DNA of 64,000 nt from Streptomyces tsukubensis (GTDB lineage Bacteria; Actinomycetota; Actinomycetes; Streptomycetales; Streptomycetaceae): contig NZ_CP045178.1 of NCBI RefSeq assembly GCF_009296025.1, positions 806,001-870,000 on the forward strand. The letters run 5' to 3'. How positions within the stretch are numbered: position 1 is the stretch's first letter; each line of letters opens with the position of its first letter. Made by a program: the position numbers and the translations under genes. Shown here piece after piece: positions 24,983 through 33,814 of the stretch. A model generated the notes under the pieces. The model saw only the letters and a list, made by a program, of their open reading frames with translations, was not told the DNA's origin and made no database searches.

Positions 24983-24996
24983 TCTACGGTGTCCCC

Positions 24997-25599
24997 ATGG
25001 CCCGACCCAGGACGTTCGACGAGGAACGGGCCCTGGAGGCAGCCATGCAGGCCTTCTGGGAGAACGGCTACGAAGCCACCTCGACCCAGGACCTGTGCGA
25101 GGCCACGGGGCTCGGCCGCAGCAGCATCTACAACACGTTCCAGAGCAAACATCAACTCTTCCACCGAGCCCTGAACCGCTACATCGAGACAATGAACACG
25201 TCCAGGAACGAGATCCTGGAGGACCAGGGCAGGACCGGGGCCGAGCGGCTGCGCGCGATGTTCGCCGCCCTGATCGAGGAGAGCGAGAGCGAACGGGAGC
25301 GCGGGGACGGCCGGAGCAAGGGCTGCCTCACCGTGAACTCCACCGTGGAACTCGCGGGACAGGACCCCGACACCGCGGCCGTACTCGACCACGACCTGGA
25401 GGTACGCCTCGCGGTCCTGCGTGCCGTTCTGGACGCGGGCAAGCGGGACGGGACCATCACGTCCCCGCGCGACTCGGACACCCTCGCGCGATTCATCAAC
25501 GCGGTGACCGGCGGCATGCGCATCGCCGGGCAGGCGGGCGCGGACCGGGCCGACCTGGAGGCCATCGCGGCAACCGGAATGGACGCCCTCACTCTCTGA
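24997..25599 (+). CDS. TetR-family transcriptional regulator
   Basis: The 200-residue protein has the TetR helix-turn-helix at residues about 8-55 (FDEERALEAAMQAFWENGYEATSTQDLCEATGLGRSSIYNTFQSKHQLF). A ligand-binding domain follows with GCLTVNSTVELAG, typical of the TetR_C group of exporter regulators. It lies 160 bases upstream of an MFS gene on the same strand, and both starts are preceded by the same operator-like motif. It therefore most likely represses itself and the exporter. Confidence 0.9.
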   Translation: MARPRTFDEERALEAAMQAFWENGYEATSTQDLCEATGLGRSSIYNTFQSKHQLFHRALNRYIETMNTSRNEILEDQGRTGAERLRAMFAALIEESESERERGDGRSKGCLTVNSTVELAGQDPDTAAVLDHDLEVRLAVLRAVLDAGKRDGTITSPRDSDTLARFINAVTGGMRIAGQAGADRADLEAIAATGMDALTL

Positions 25600-25724
25600 C
25601 CGGCCGCCACACCCCCGTGCGAGACGGCCCTCCACAGCCACGCGCGTATTCCACCCCCGGCCACCGCCGGGCTTTCCCCTGCCCTCACACCCCATGTCCA
25701 CGCCCCACGCCCCATGCCCTCATT

Positions 25725-25746
25725 TTGTACTGACCTATCCAAAAAC
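25725..25746. promoter_or_regulatory. TetR operator candidate ahead of the MFS gene
   Basis: TTGTACTGACCTATCC and the following AAAAAC align with the motif at 24961. With one more T on the left, TTTTG and CAAAA form the ends of a dyad. The motif lies 14 bases before the chosen GTG start of the MFS gene, the same distance as upstream of TetR. Confidence 0.62.
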
Positions 25747-25759
25747 AGGAGCGACTGTC

Positions 25760-27070
25760 GTGCCACGTGCCGTATACGTACTGGCTCTGGGTATTTTCGC
25801 CATGGTGTCGAGCGAGTTCGCCGTCGCCGGGCTGATGCCCGAGATGGCCCGGGGACTGGATGTCTCGGTCCCCCAGATCGGCTATCTCATCACCGCGTTC
25901 GCCGCCGCCATGGCCCTGGGTGGCCCCTTCATGACCGTGGCGCTCCTGCGTACGCGGCAGAAGACGGCGCTTTTCATACTGTTCGGGGTCTTCCTCGCGG
26001 GCAATGTGCTCGCCGCGACCGCCGACGGGTACGCGGTGATGCTGATCGCCCGGGTCGTCACCGGAATCGCCTCGCAGGCGTTCTTCGGCGTCGCCATCTC
26101 GATGACCGCCAGGATGGCCGCGCCCGAGGTGCGCGGCCGGGCCCTCACCGTGGTCCTGAACGGTCTGACCCTGGGCACCCTGCTCGGGCTCCCGCTGTCG
26201 ACGGTGATCGGCGAACACCTGGGCTGGCGCGCGGCGTTCTGGGCCGTCGCCGCTCTGACCGTACTCGCCGCGGTGTGCACGGTCTTCGGGGTGCCCGCCG
26301 TGGAGCGCGCCGAGACAGACACCTCGTTCCGCTCCGAACTGGCCGTCCTGCGACGGCCGAGGCTGCTGGCGGCGTTCGTCACCAGCACCCTCATCATCGG
26401 GGCCACCTTCTCCGCGTTCAGCTACCTCAATCCGATCCTCACCGAGGTCAGCGGCTTCGGCGCGGGCACGGTCCCCCTGCTCCTGGTCGCCTACGGAGCG
26501 GCCACCGTCGTGGGCAACAGCGCGGTCGGACGGCTCGCCGACCGGCACAGCACACCGGTCATGGCGGTGGGGCTGATCCTCAACGTCCTCTTCCTGACGG
26601 GCTTCGCCCTGCTCGCCGGTGCGCGGACGCCCGCGGTGATCTGCGTGCTGGGCATCGGACTCGTCGGGGTCACCATGAATCCGGCCATGGCCGTCCGCGT
26701 CCAGCGCGCGGGGAACACGGGCACGCTCGTCAACGCCGTACACACGTCCTTCATCACCTTCGGGGTCATGATCGGGTCGTCGCTCGGCGGAGTGGCCATC
26801 GACGGATTCGGGCTGCGCGCCACACTGTGGCTGGGCGCGGGCCTCGCCGTACTCGGTCTCCTCACCCTGCTGCCCGCACTGCTGGGCCGGCGCGGGGCGG
26901 ACTCGCACTCGCACTCGCACTCGCACTCGCACTCGCACTCGGAGAGCCTGATAGCCGCGCGGTCGCCCGCAGAGGTCCGGGGCGAGTCAGGGGACGGCGG
27001 GGCGGAGCTGCCCGGCGTGGTCGTCCGACAGTCGTCCTCCGCCGCGGCCGGGCCCGCCGGGCGCCCGTAG
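25760..27070 (+). CDS. DHA1-type MFS exporter (chloramphenicol-exporter-like)
   Basis: The 436-residue protein has twelve predicted membrane helices. It begins VPRAVYVLALGIFAMVSSEFAVAGLMPEMARGLDVSV, the pattern of the DHA1/Cml-like exporters, with later features ISMTARMAAPEVRGRAL and LADRHSTPVMAVGL. It is expected to be a proton antiporter for small hydrophobic compounds. I chose the GTG at 25760 because AGGAG precedes it by 9 bases and the operator overlaps the longer frame. The C-terminal tail contains a Ser-His run from a six-base repeat at about 26901-26940. Its regulator is the upstream TetR. Confidence 0.9.
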   Translation: MPRAVYVLALGIFAMVSSEFAVAGLMPEMARGLDVSVPQIGYLITAFAAAMALGGPFMTVALLRTRQKTALFILFGVFLAGNVLAATADGYAVMLIARVVTGIASQAFFGVAISMTARMAAPEVRGRALTVVLNGLTLGTLLGLPLSTVIGEHLGWRAAFWAVAALTVLAAVCTVFGVPAVERAETDTSFRSELAVLRRPRLLAAFVTSTLIIGATFSAFSYLNPILTEVSGFGAGTVPLLLVAYGAATVVGNSAVGRLADRHSTPVMAVGLILNVLFLTGFALLAGARTPAVICVLGIGLVGVTMNPAMAVRVQRAGNTGTLVNAVHTSFITFGVMIGSSLGGVAIDGFGLRATLWLGAGLAVLGLLTLLPALLGRRGADSHSHSHSHSHSHSESLIAARSPAEVRGESGDGGAELPGVVVRQSSSAAAGPAGRP

Positions 27071-27078
27071 CCCGGCAC

Positions 27079-27113
27079 GTGGGGGCGGGGCCGGCGCGCG
27101 GCCCCGCCCCCAC
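27079..27113. terminator. Bidirectional terminator between convergent genes
   Basis: A perfect 15-bp stem (GTGGGGGCGGGGCCG arm at 27079-27093) with a 5-base loop sits between the MFS stop at 27070 and the minus-strand PRC-barrel stop at 27117, so it can serve both genes. Confidence 0.8.
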
Positions 27114-27116
27114 CGC

Positions 27117-27473
27117 TCAGCGACGGCCCAGTCGGCGTTCGCCGCCCGCGCCCGTCCGGTAGTCGAGGGTGTAGTGGGCGAAGACGCGCGGCTCTTCCTC
27201 GGCGGTCAGCTCCCCGTCGAGGTCGATGAAGGGCGCCTCCTTGACCAGCTTCTTCTCATAGGCGACCTTCAGGTGCCCGGGGCCCACAGTGGCCTTCTCC
27301 AGAGGGACGAACACCAGCCGTCGTTTTGTGGGAAGGCCGATGACGACGGTCGCGAAGGACGGCGCGTCCGTCGCCGTGTCGACATAGACGGCCTCCAGTG
27401 TCCCGATCTTGTGCCCCTCGACGTCCAGGACGTCATGCCCGCGCCACTCACGGATGTCTTCAGCCTCGAACAC
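27117..27473 (-). CDS. PRC-barrel domain protein
   Basis: The 118-residue protein begins VFEAEDIREWRGHDVLDVEGHKIGTLEAVYVDTAT, a PRC-barrel fold over residues 1-80. It ends with a short acidic and basic tail that includes AEEEPRVFAHYTLDYR, an echo of the tail after the barrel in the 8052 protein. I chose the GTG at 27473 because AAGGAGG precedes it by 7-8 bases. The long open frame further upstream is antisense to the SRPBCC gene and non-coding. The function is unknown, as for most lone PRC-barrel proteins. Confidence 0.85.
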   Translation of the reverse strand: MFEAEDIREWRGHDVLDVEGHKIGTLEAVYVDTATDAPSFATVVIGLPTKRRLVFVPLEKATVGPGHLKVAYEKKLVKEAPFIDLDGELTAEEEPRVFAHYTLDYRTGAGGERRLGRR

Positions 27474-27680
27474 GTGCCGTCCTCCTTCTGGTGAGCCACC
27501 TTGGTCCACGCCGCGGGCCCGCTCGGGGCTCCGGCTCCTCACTGGCCGCGTGCCCCCGTGCCCGGCGCCCCACACGCTACGGGCGGGGCGGTAGCGTCGG
27601 GGGGATGACCACGCGGGACCGCGCGCCCCCGACCGGCGGGACCGCCCCCTCACAGTCACCTCCCGACGGAAGGATCCCCT

Positions 27681-28196
27681 GTGACACGTACTTTGACCGT
27701 CTCCGGCGGCGTCGTCGTCGACGCCCCGGCCGATACCGTCTACGACCATGTCAGCGACCCCATGCTGATGGGACAGTGGAGTCCGGAGAATCTGGGTGCG
27801 CGGGTGCGTGAGCGCCGTGAGCGCACCTATGTGGGCATGGTCTTCGAGGGACACAACCGGCGGGGGCCCGTGCGCTGGACGACCCGTTGCACGGTGACGG
27901 CCGCGGAGCGCGGGCGGCTTTTCGCGTTCCGGGTGCACGCCATCGGTCTGCGCAGGCCACGGCTGCCCGGCTCCATCGCCACCTGGGAGTACCGCTTCGA
28001 GCCCGCCGAGGGCGGCGGGACACTGGTCACCGAGACCTGGCAGGACGACCGACGCGCCTGGCCGGACGCGGTGGCCGGGGCCTTCGACCGGGCCGCCACC
28101 CGCGGACACACGTTCGCCGACTTCCAGCGTAGGAACATCCGCACCACCCTCGACAACCTCAAGAAGGCGATGGAGCAGCCGGGCACACGCCCCTGA
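27681..28196 (+). CDS. SRPBCC (polyketide-cyclase/START-like) protein
   Basis: The 171-residue protein begins with GTG and has the START-like fold: VVVDAPADTVYDHVSDPMLMGQWSPE at the N-terminus, a central beta sheet with TWEYRFEPAEGGGTLVTETW, and a long C-terminal helix (RRNIRTTLDNLKKAMEQ). Such proteins bind hydrophobic ligands in a deep pocket. Many are uncharacterised, and no polyketide genes are close. GAAGGA precedes the start. It is divergent from the PRC-barrel gene. Confidence 0.87.
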   Translation: MTRTLTVSGGVVVDAPADTVYDHVSDPMLMGQWSPENLGARVRERRERTYVGMVFEGHNRRGPVRWTTRCTVTAAERGRLFAFRVHAIGLRRPRLPGSIATWEYRFEPAEGGGTLVTETWQDDRRAWPDAVAGAFDRAATRGHTFADFQRRNIRTTLDNLKKAMEQPGTRP

Positions 28197-28259
28197 ACAG
28201 GCTGTCCGGGGCCGCGCCCGCACGGTGGGCCGCTCCTCGGTTTCTGTCCGGGGCGGTCC

Positions 28260-30329
28260 ATGGGCCAGACTGGTCACGTGTTGGGCCACCTTCCCGAGGA
28301 GACAACCAGTTTCGTGGGCCGGCAGGGCGAACTGGCCCGGCTGCGCGCCTTCCTGACGTCTCGTCGACTGATCACACTGACCGGACCCGGTGGGGTGGGC
28401 AAGACGCGGGTCGCACTGCGCGCCGCCCACGAGGCGGCCGCGGGCCCGGACTTCCCCGACGGTGTCTGCTGGGTGGATCTGCCGACGCTCGACCGGGCCC
28501 GTCTCCTCGTCCCCACCGTGTCGCGCGCGGTCGAACTGGCCGACCACACACCGCGGACACCGGTGGACGCCCTGTGCGAATGGCTCGCGGACAAGCGGCT
28601 GCTGCTGGTGCTCGACAGTTGCGAACACATGGCGGAGGCCTGCCGCGACCTGGTCGGTGACCTGCTCACGACCTGTCGGGGGCTGCGGGTGATGGCGACC
28701 GGGAGGCGCCCCCTCGATCTGGCCTCCGAGCAGTTGCTTGATGTCGCTCCGCTGCCGCCAGGAGGCACGGACGCCCTGCGGCTCTTCACCGACCGGGCCT
28801 TCGCCGCCGCACCGGCACTCGACCTCTCAGGACCGAAGGGCACCACAGCGGCCGCGGACATCTGTGACCGTCTCGAAGGCATCCCCCTGGCCCTCGAACT
28901 GGCCGCCGCACACGCCGGGCACAACACGCTCGAAGACATCTCCACCCGGCTCCGCTCCCGGCTCGACGTCCTCGACGGCTCGGACCACGGGCACGGACAC
29001 GGCCCCCCGCACCGGCACCGCACGATGCGGACGACGATCGGCTGGAGCCACGAGCTGTGCCGTCCTGCCGACCGGCTGCTGTGGGCCCGGCTGACGGTCT
29101 TCCGTGGCCCCTTCGACCTGGAGTCGGCGCGCGCGGTGTGCGCCGGGGGCCCGCTCCCCACCGACGAGGTGGCTCCGGCCCTCGAACGGCTCGCCGCGCA
29201 GTCGGTGGTTGAGCGGCGGGGACGGCGTTACCGGATGCTCGACCTCATCCGTGAGTACGGCCGCCAATGGCTCAGGGACCTCGGCGAGGAGCAGGCCGTC
29301 ACGGCCCGTCACGCGGATCATTTCCTGGAGCTGACACGGGAGGCGGACGCGGGGTGGACGGGGCCGCGTCAGGTCGCGTGGTTCCAATGGGTGCGGGAAG
29401 CGCACACGGACCTGTGCTCGGCGCTGGACCTGCTCCTCGCCGCCCGTCCCGACGAGGCCCTGGACCTGGTGGGGCGGATGATCCTCTTCTGGAGCTGCTG
29501 CGGCCATCTCCACGAGGTGCGCGGCTATCTGGAGCAGGCGCTGGCCCAGCCGAGTACACCGGGGCCACATCGCACCAGGGCTCTGTGGGCACTGGGCGTG
29601 GCGGTGACCCTGCACGGCGAGTACGAGCTGGCGCAGGAGCTGGCCGATCGGTGTGTCATCGCCGCCCAGCGGGACGGTGACGCGGAAGGGCTGCTCGGCT
29701 CCGCGTATCTGGGCGGGCTCACGGACCTGTTGGCCGGGCGCGCGGACAGCGCGCTGCGCCGGGCGGACGAGGCGCTGGCGGCGGCCCCCGGGCCGGTATT
29801 CGCCTCGGGGTCGCGGCTGCGCTGTCACGTCATCCGGGTGTTCGCCCTGACCGCGCGCGGAGACCTGGATCGGGCGGCCGTGGAGGCCGTGGAGCTGCGG
29901 GCCGGCTGCGTCGCCCTCGGTGAGCGGTGGACCCGTTCGTATCTCGACTACCAGCTCGCCCTCATCGCGCTCCTCAGGGGCGAGCCCTCGACCGCCCGCT
30001 CGCACGCCCGCTCCATGCTGGAGAGCAAACGCAGGATCGGCGACAACTTCGGTATCGCGCTCGGCCTCGATCTGCTCGCCGCCGCGCTCGCCGCCGAGGG
30101 CCACAGTGAGCGGTCCGCGCGCGTCTACGGCACCGCGCAGGCCTTCTGGCGCACGGTGGGCCATCCCCAGCGGGGGACGCCGGAACTGGCGCCGATCCGG
30201 GAGCAGTGCGAGCGCAGCGCCCGCTCCGGCGTGGGCGACGAACGCTACGAGCGCGCCTTCCGGCTGGGCGCGGCGGCGGATACGCGTACGGCTCTGGGCT
30301 CCCTCCTCGACGCGGCACGGGACGGTTGA
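28260..30329 (+). CDS. AfsR-like STAND ATPase with helical repeats, no DNA-binding domain
   Basis: The 689-residue protein opens with LPEETTSFVGRQGELARL, typical of the NB-ARC/AAA module of AfsR- and LAL-type regulators. The Walker A is LTGPGGVGKTRVAL at about residues 40-52 and the Walker B is LLLVLDSCEHM. A winged-helix region and TPR-like helical repeats fill residues about 330-680. Neither an N-terminal SARP domain nor a C-terminal LuxR helix-turn-helix is present, so it is a shortened relative whose output must come through a partner. A GTG at 28278 is an alternative start. The neighbours give no further clue. Confidence 0.85.
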   Translation: MGQTGHVLGHLPEETTSFVGRQGELARLRAFLTSRRLITLTGPGGVGKTRVALRAAHEAAAGPDFPDGVCWVDLPTLDRARLLVPTVSRAVELADHTPRTPVDALCEWLADKRLLLVLDSCEHMAEACRDLVGDLLTTCRGLRVMATGRRPLDLASEQLLDVAPLPPGGTDALRLFTDRAFAAAPALDLSGPKGTTAAADICDRLEGIPLALELAAAHAGHNTLEDISTRLRSRLDVLDGSDHGHGHGPPHRHRTMRTTIGWSHELCRPADRLLWARLTVFRGPFDLESARAVCAGGPLPTDEVAPALERLAAQSVVERRGRRYRMLDLIREYGRQWLRDLGEEQAVTARHADHFLELTREADAGWTGPRQVAWFQWVREAHTDLCSALDLLLAARPDEALDLVGRMILFWSCCGHLHEVRGYLEQALAQPSTPGPHRTRALWALGVAVTLHGEYELAQELADRCVIAAQRDGDAEGLLGSAYLGGLTDLLAGRADSALRRADEALAAAPGPVFASGSRLRCHVIRVFALTARGDLDRAAVEAVELRAGCVALGERWTRSYLDYQLALIALLRGEPSTARSHARSMLESKRRIGDNFGIALGLDLLAAALAAEGHSERSARVYGTAQAFWRTVGHPQRGTPELAPIREQCERSARSGVGDERYERAFRLGAAADTRTALGSLLDAARDG

Positions 30330-30484
30330 CCGGAACGCGGTCGGGTCACGGTCGGGGGGCGTGCGGTCGGGACGTGTGTCGCAGGACGTTCGACTCGGGG
30401 TGGGGTCGCGGTCGGGCGCACCTGGTGCCGTCCTGCGGCGGCTCTGCGGATGCGGCAGGACGTTCCGGGGCCGACGCTGTGTGC

Positions 30485-30697
30485 ATGGACGCTGCTCACC
30501 CTCCCGTCGTCGTGCACGCACCTCAGCCCACGGGGCGCAGGGTCACCATTCTCGGTGAGGACGCGGGGCTGGCGACAGGGCCTGACGACGTACGCGAGTT
30601 TCTGCGCAGGGCGGGCCTGGAGGACGCGGAGCCGGACGATCCCGGACTCGTGGAGTGGCGCGGCGGCGGCCCCGGCCACTGGCTGCCCGAGGGCTGA
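30485..30697 (+). CDS. Small conserved Streptomyces protein
   Basis: The 70-residue product from the ATG at 30485 contains RRVTILGEDAGLATGPDDVREFLRRAGLEDAEPDDPGLVEWRGGGPGHW. Short proteins with this layout (a VTI.GE strand, a helix with FLRRAGL, and a WRGG ending) occur widely in Streptomyces. The function is unknown. There is no clear Shine-Dalgarno. Codon use fits coding. It follows the STAND ATPase by 155 bases and may be transcribed with it. Confidence 0.65.
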   Translation: MDAAHPPVVVHAPQPTGRRVTILGEDAGLATGPDDVREFLRRAGLEDAEPDDPGLVEWRGGGPGHWLPEG

Positions 30698-30916
30698 CCG
30701 CCTCTCGGTCACCGGCCGTCGCCCATCGGCCGCCGGGCATGGGGGCGACCGGTCGAGGCGTTGCCCCGCTCCTGGTCACCGGGGCTCGGTCACCTTCACC
30801 GCCGGGCCCCGGCAGGTCGCGGATCCGGCCCCTGTTCGGCGGCTCGCCCCCAGGTCGATCGAGTGGAGTCCGGCATTGCCCGGTGTCAGGGGCCATAAGC
30901 GAGGTAGGCGGACAGC

Positions 30917-31201
30917 ATGGAAACCACACAGATCTCACAGCGCCTGGCGGCCGGGGCCTCTTCCTCGATATTTCTGATCGTGCTGGGCATCATCGTGGTC
31001 CTCCTCCTGATCGGGGCCTTCTGGTACGGAAGCCGACGGTCGGCGCACAAGAAGACGCCACCGGCGGGACCGCAGCCCCGGTCGGGTTCCTGGCGCACCC
31101 CCGAGGAGGCCCAGGAGGGCGCGCCTCCGCACGGTGCGGCGCCTCGGGAGGGTGAGGGCTTCGGACGAGGGGACGACGACGGCCGAGGCGCCGGGCGCTG
31201 A
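30917..31201 (+). CDS. DUF6479-type single-pass membrane protein
   Basis: The 94-residue product has an N-terminal transmembrane helix (residues about 17-39, SIFLIVLGIIVVLLLIGAFWYG) followed by a basic stretch and a long hydrophilic Pro/Gly/Glu tail that probably lies in the cytosol. This matches the Streptomyces DUF6479 family. No function is known. A GAGGTAGGCGG-type Shine-Dalgarno region precedes the ATG. A strong terminator lies 157 bases downstream. Confidence 0.75.
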   Translation: METTQISQRLAAGASSSIFLIVLGIIVVLLLIGAFWYGSRRSAHKKTPPAGPQPRSGSWRTPEEAQEGAPPHGAAPREGEGFGRGDDDGRGAGR

Positions 31202-31357
31202 AGGGCTGTTCCGCCTGCCTGTGCCGGGTGCGAGGTGTCGCGCCCGGCACAGGTGTGTTCCCCGTTCGCCCGTGGGCGAGGAGCGGTCGAGAGCCGATGG
31301 GACGTTCGACGCCTCGGCACACAACGGGACGGCGGCCCGGCATGACGGCGTACAAAA

Positions 31358-31400
31358 GGGCGATGGCCCGGCGGGGAAGGGTTCCGCCGGGCCATCGCCC
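31358..31400. terminator. Strong hairpin terminator
   Basis: A perfect 17-bp stem (arm 31358-31374, GGGCGATGGCCCGGCGG, pairing with 31384-31400) with a 9-base loop. It is the longest perfect stem of this region and stands 3 bases before the dispersed element. Confidence 0.8.
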
Positions 31401-31403
31401 TCA

Positions 31404-31489
31404 GGGGTCCTTGCGATGGGGGAGTCCGATCAGGCCGCGAGGTGCGGTGTCGGCCCTCGCGGCTCGGGCGCCCCTATCGCGAGGACCCC
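31404..31489. repeat. Dispersed palindromic element, copy B (complete, 86 bp)
   Basis: The left end is GGGGTCCTTGCGATGGGGG and the right end, read on the other strand, is GGGGTCCTCGCGATAGGGG. The interior has AGTCCGATCAGGCCGCG on the left and CCCTCGCGGCTCGGGCGCC on the right, as in copy E. The right end directly abuts an in-frame TAA on the minus strand. Confidence 0.85.
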
Positions 31490-31546
31490 TTACGCTCTGA
31501 ACGCGAGGTCATTTCCGTCAACGAGGCGAAGAGGGGACGCCGTCAT
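31490..31546 (-). CDS. Possible 18-residue peptide ending at dispersed element B
   Basis: An ATG at 31546 opens an 18-codon frame (MTASPLRLVDGNDLAFRA) whose TAA abuts the element, as the element does after known genes. A GGAGGG lies 12 bases upstream, rather far. The frame stays open upstream without an ATG. I do not recognise the peptide. The only argument for it is the position of the element. Confidence 0.2.
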   Translation of the reverse strand: MTASPLRLVDGNDLAFRA

Positions 31547-31977
31547 CGTCTGCACACGCCCTCCGCGCCGCCGGTTCTGCGAGCTGGTCTGTCCCTGCTG
31601 CTGACCATGGCCGCACTCCCTGATCCGTCGAGGCGTTCCGCTGACACCACCTCGCGTGCCCGGGGCCACTCGGGACAAACCTCGTCACGCGCGGCGGGAC
31701 ACATCACGCCGAAGAGGCCCGCCCCGTGACGGGCCCCGCCCGTCTCCCGCGTACACACCGCCCCCTGTGGATGCGCGTGCCTGGCCTCGCCATACGCACG
31801 GGGCGCCACCTCCCCGGTGTGCGATTCTGGGCCCCCAAGGCCCCGCGAGTCCCCTGGTACAGAACCCTACGAGGCCGCCAGCGGGAAACCCGATGCCCCC
31901 AGGAAGACCGGCGAGAAGACCGCCGGAGTGAGCCGGTGAGCCGGTGAGCCATTGAGCCAGAGTTGAGGAGAAGTCGT

Positions 31978-32562
31978 ATGGGAGACATCGAGGTCTCCGC
32001 CATCCCCACCCGTCGCCTCGACCTGCTTCCGCTCGCGGTGCAGCACGCCGACGAGATGGCCGCCGTGCTGGCCGATCCCGCACTGCACTCCTTCATCGGC
32101 GGCGCTCCGTACACGGCACCGGAATTGCGTGCGCGCTACGAACGGCTCTCGGCCGGTTCGCCCTCCCCAGGGACCGTCTGGCTGAACTGGGTGGTCCGGC
32201 TGCGCGACGACGCCCCGGCGGCTCTGGTGGGGACCGTGCAGGCGACGGTCACCGAGGGCGGGACCACGGCGGAGATCGCCTGGGTCGTGGGAACGCCCTG
32301 GCAGGGCAAGGGAATCGCGAAGGAAGCGGCGGCCGGGCTGGCCGGTTGGCTGACCCGGCGGGGTGTCAGGACGCTTGTGGCACACATCCACCCCGACCAC
32401 CACGCGTCGGCTTCGGTCGCGGCGGCTGTCGGCCTCCTCCCCACCCCCGAACGTCAGGACGGCGAAGTGCGCTGGCGCTTCCCCGCAGTGCCCGACGTAC
32501 CGCACGCACCGCACGCACCGCACTCCGACGTACCGCGACCCGACGTACCGCGATCCGGCTGA
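31978..32562 (+). CDS. GNAT-family N-acetyltransferase
   Basis: The 194-residue protein starts TRRLDLLPLAVQHADEMAAVLADPALHSFIGG and has the acetyl-CoA-binding loop WVVGTPWQGKGIAKEAAAGL (the Q/R-x-x-G-x-A motif) with the following VAHIHPDHHASASVAAAVGL. This is the RimJ/RimL-like branch that acetylates protein N-termini or small amines. The substrate is unknown. GAGGAG stands before the ATG at 31978. An in-frame TTG at 31963 lies too close to that site. The tail after the fold is made of Asp-Val-Pro and His-Ala-Pro repeats. Confidence 0.9.
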   Translation: MGDIEVSAIPTRRLDLLPLAVQHADEMAAVLADPALHSFIGGAPYTAPELRARYERLSAGSPSPGTVWLNWVVRLRDDAPAALVGTVQATVTEGGTTAEIAWVVGTPWQGKGIAKEAAAGLAGWLTRRGVRTLVAHIHPDHHASASVAAAVGLLPTPERQDGEVRWRFPAVPDVPHAPHAPHSDVPRPDVPRSG

Positions 32563-32699
32563 TCGTCGTCTGAACTCCCGTGTCCGGGATGGGAAGTTGA
32601 AGATCGGAGGGCATCGCTGCCGCTGCCTCGCACCGTGGTTCGGGGTGACCGCGAGTCCCGGGCCCCCTGGGCCGGAGGGGCGCGCGTCGGAGACGGGGA

Positions 32700-33629
32700 T
32701 CAGAGAGAGGGGTCCGGCTCCGGCAGTTCGGCGGTAACGGCGCGGATGGTGTCCCGGAGCCAGCGCTGTCCCAGGTCGCCGTCGAGCCGTGGGTGCCAGG
32801 CCATCTCGTAGTGCAGCGGGCGGATCTCCTCGGGAGCGGGCAGGATCCGCAGCCCGGGGTCCGACCGGTGCTCCCCGAGGAGGCGTGCGGGCAGCGTGAG
32901 GATGAGGCGGGTGCCAAGGACCGACCGGGCGGCCAGGGAGTGGTAGGGCACGGTCAGCCCGGCCTTGCGGTGCGTCCCGAAGCCTTCCAGCCGCCGCTCG
33001 ATCGCGGTCTGGCGCTCCCCCACGGTGCCGACGATCACGTGGGTGGCGTCCAGGTACTCCTCCATGGTGATCTCCGGGCGCCCGGCCAGCGGGTGGTCCG
33101 CGGAGAGCACACACATGAACCGGTCGTCGAAGAGGTGCTCGGTGTGGAGCACGGTGGCCGCCTCCGACCTGGCGAAGAACACCAGGTCGACGACGCCCCG
33201 GTCCAGATCCTCATAGATGGCGTCGTGCCAGGCGCGGAAGTGCAGGGTGGAGCGTGGCGACTCCCGGAAGACGCGCTGGAAGACCGCAGGGGCGAACACC
33301 CGGCTGTAGTCGGTCCCCGCGACCCGGAAGGCCTCCGCGGCCCCGGCTGGGTCGAACTCCTCGGGGGCGAACAGACCCTCAAGCCGAGGCAGGACCGCGC
33401 GTAGCTGCCGCTGTACGCGCTCGGCCCGCGGGGTGAGCCGGTACCCGCGTCCGGTGCGCACCAGCAGTTCGTCGTCGAGCGTGTCCCGCAGCCGTTGCAG
33501 CGCCCGGCTCATCGCCGGCTGGCTCATCCCCGCGACATCGGCGGCGTGCGAGACGTGTCGTTCCTCCAGCAGCGCGGCCAGGGGGGCCAGCAGGTTGAGG
33601 TCGACCCGCTCAATATGCACCATGCGCAT
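32700..33629 (-). CDS. LysR-family transcriptional regulator
   Basis: The 309-residue protein has the LysR helix-turn-helix at residues about 8-65 (VDLNLLAPLAALLEERHVSHAADVAGMSQPAMSRALQRLRDTL) and a periplasmic-binding-protein-like co-inducer domain (residues about 95-300). It is divergent from a short-chain dehydrogenase gene at 33815, with an AT-rich dyad between them, so it most likely activates that operon and represses itself. Starts at 33629 and 33623 are both possible. Confidence 0.92.
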   Translation of the reverse strand: MRMVHIERVDLNLLAPLAALLEERHVSHAADVAGMSQPAMSRALQRLRDTLDDELLVRTGRGYRLTPRAERVQRQLRAVLPRLEGLFAPEEFDPAGAAEAFRVAGTDYSRVFAPAVFQRVFRESPRSTLHFRAWHDAIYEDLDRGVVDLVFFARSEAATVLHTEHLFDDRFMCVLSADHPLAGRPEITMEEYLDATHVIVGTVGERQTAIERRLEGFGTHRKAGLTVPYHSLAARSVLGTRLILTLPARLLGEHRSDPGLRILPAPEEIRPLHYEMAWHPRLDGDLGQRWLRDTIRAVTAELPEPDPSL

Positions 33630-33631
33630 AA

Positions 33632-33645
33632 CTTACATATATAAG
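33632..33645. promoter_or_regulatory. LysR-type binding site candidate
   Basis: CTTACATATATAAG is a 14-bp dyad with one mismatched pair, T-N-A in style, three bases upstream of the LysR start in an AT-rich block (33620-33665). This position fits negative autoregulation together with activation of the divergent SDR gene. Confidence 0.5.
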
Positions 33646-33814
33646 ATGCATTAGACAAATAATGGAACACGGCGGAAGGTGGATCCCATCGCCGGGCGGA
33701 CCGCACGCGAACCGCCCGAGAACCGCACGCGAACCCCAGGCGCAAGCCATCACACAGGACTCGCGCAGGCATCACACAGACATTCGCTCGAATGTCGGCT
33801 TTCTAGGAGCAGTC

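Larger units (their letters stand above)
24320..24996. other. Long spacer with two strong hairpins
   Basis: No convincing gene is present in these 677 bases between the minus-strand DUF5133 gene and the plus-strand TetR gene. The part near 24410-24450 is AT-richer and may hold the DUF5133 promoter. Two perfect 12-bp stems stand at 24555-24590 (12-base loop) and 24693-24722 (6-base loop). The TetR operator is at its right end. Confidence 0.5.
31202..31977. other. Long spacer with terminator and dispersed element copy B
   Basis: Between the DUF6479 and GNAT genes lie a strong terminator (31358-31400), copy B of the dispersed element (31404-31489) and a possible short minus-strand frame that ends exactly at the element. 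The rest to 31977 shows no convincing gene. Just before the GNAT gene, three or four 8-bp GTGAGCCG-like units stand at about 31928-31957. Confidence 0.5.

Noticed and set aside
24997..27070. TetR and MFS pair considered as part of an antibiotic cluster
   Set aside because: No biosynthetic gene stands within reach. A stand-alone exporter with its repressor is the simpler reading.
27474..28628. N-terminal extension of the minus-strand PRC-barrel frame up to 28628
   Set aside because: It is antisense to the SRPBCC gene and to the start of the STAND ATPase. The GTG at 27473 has a good Shine-Dalgarno and begins exactly at the domain.
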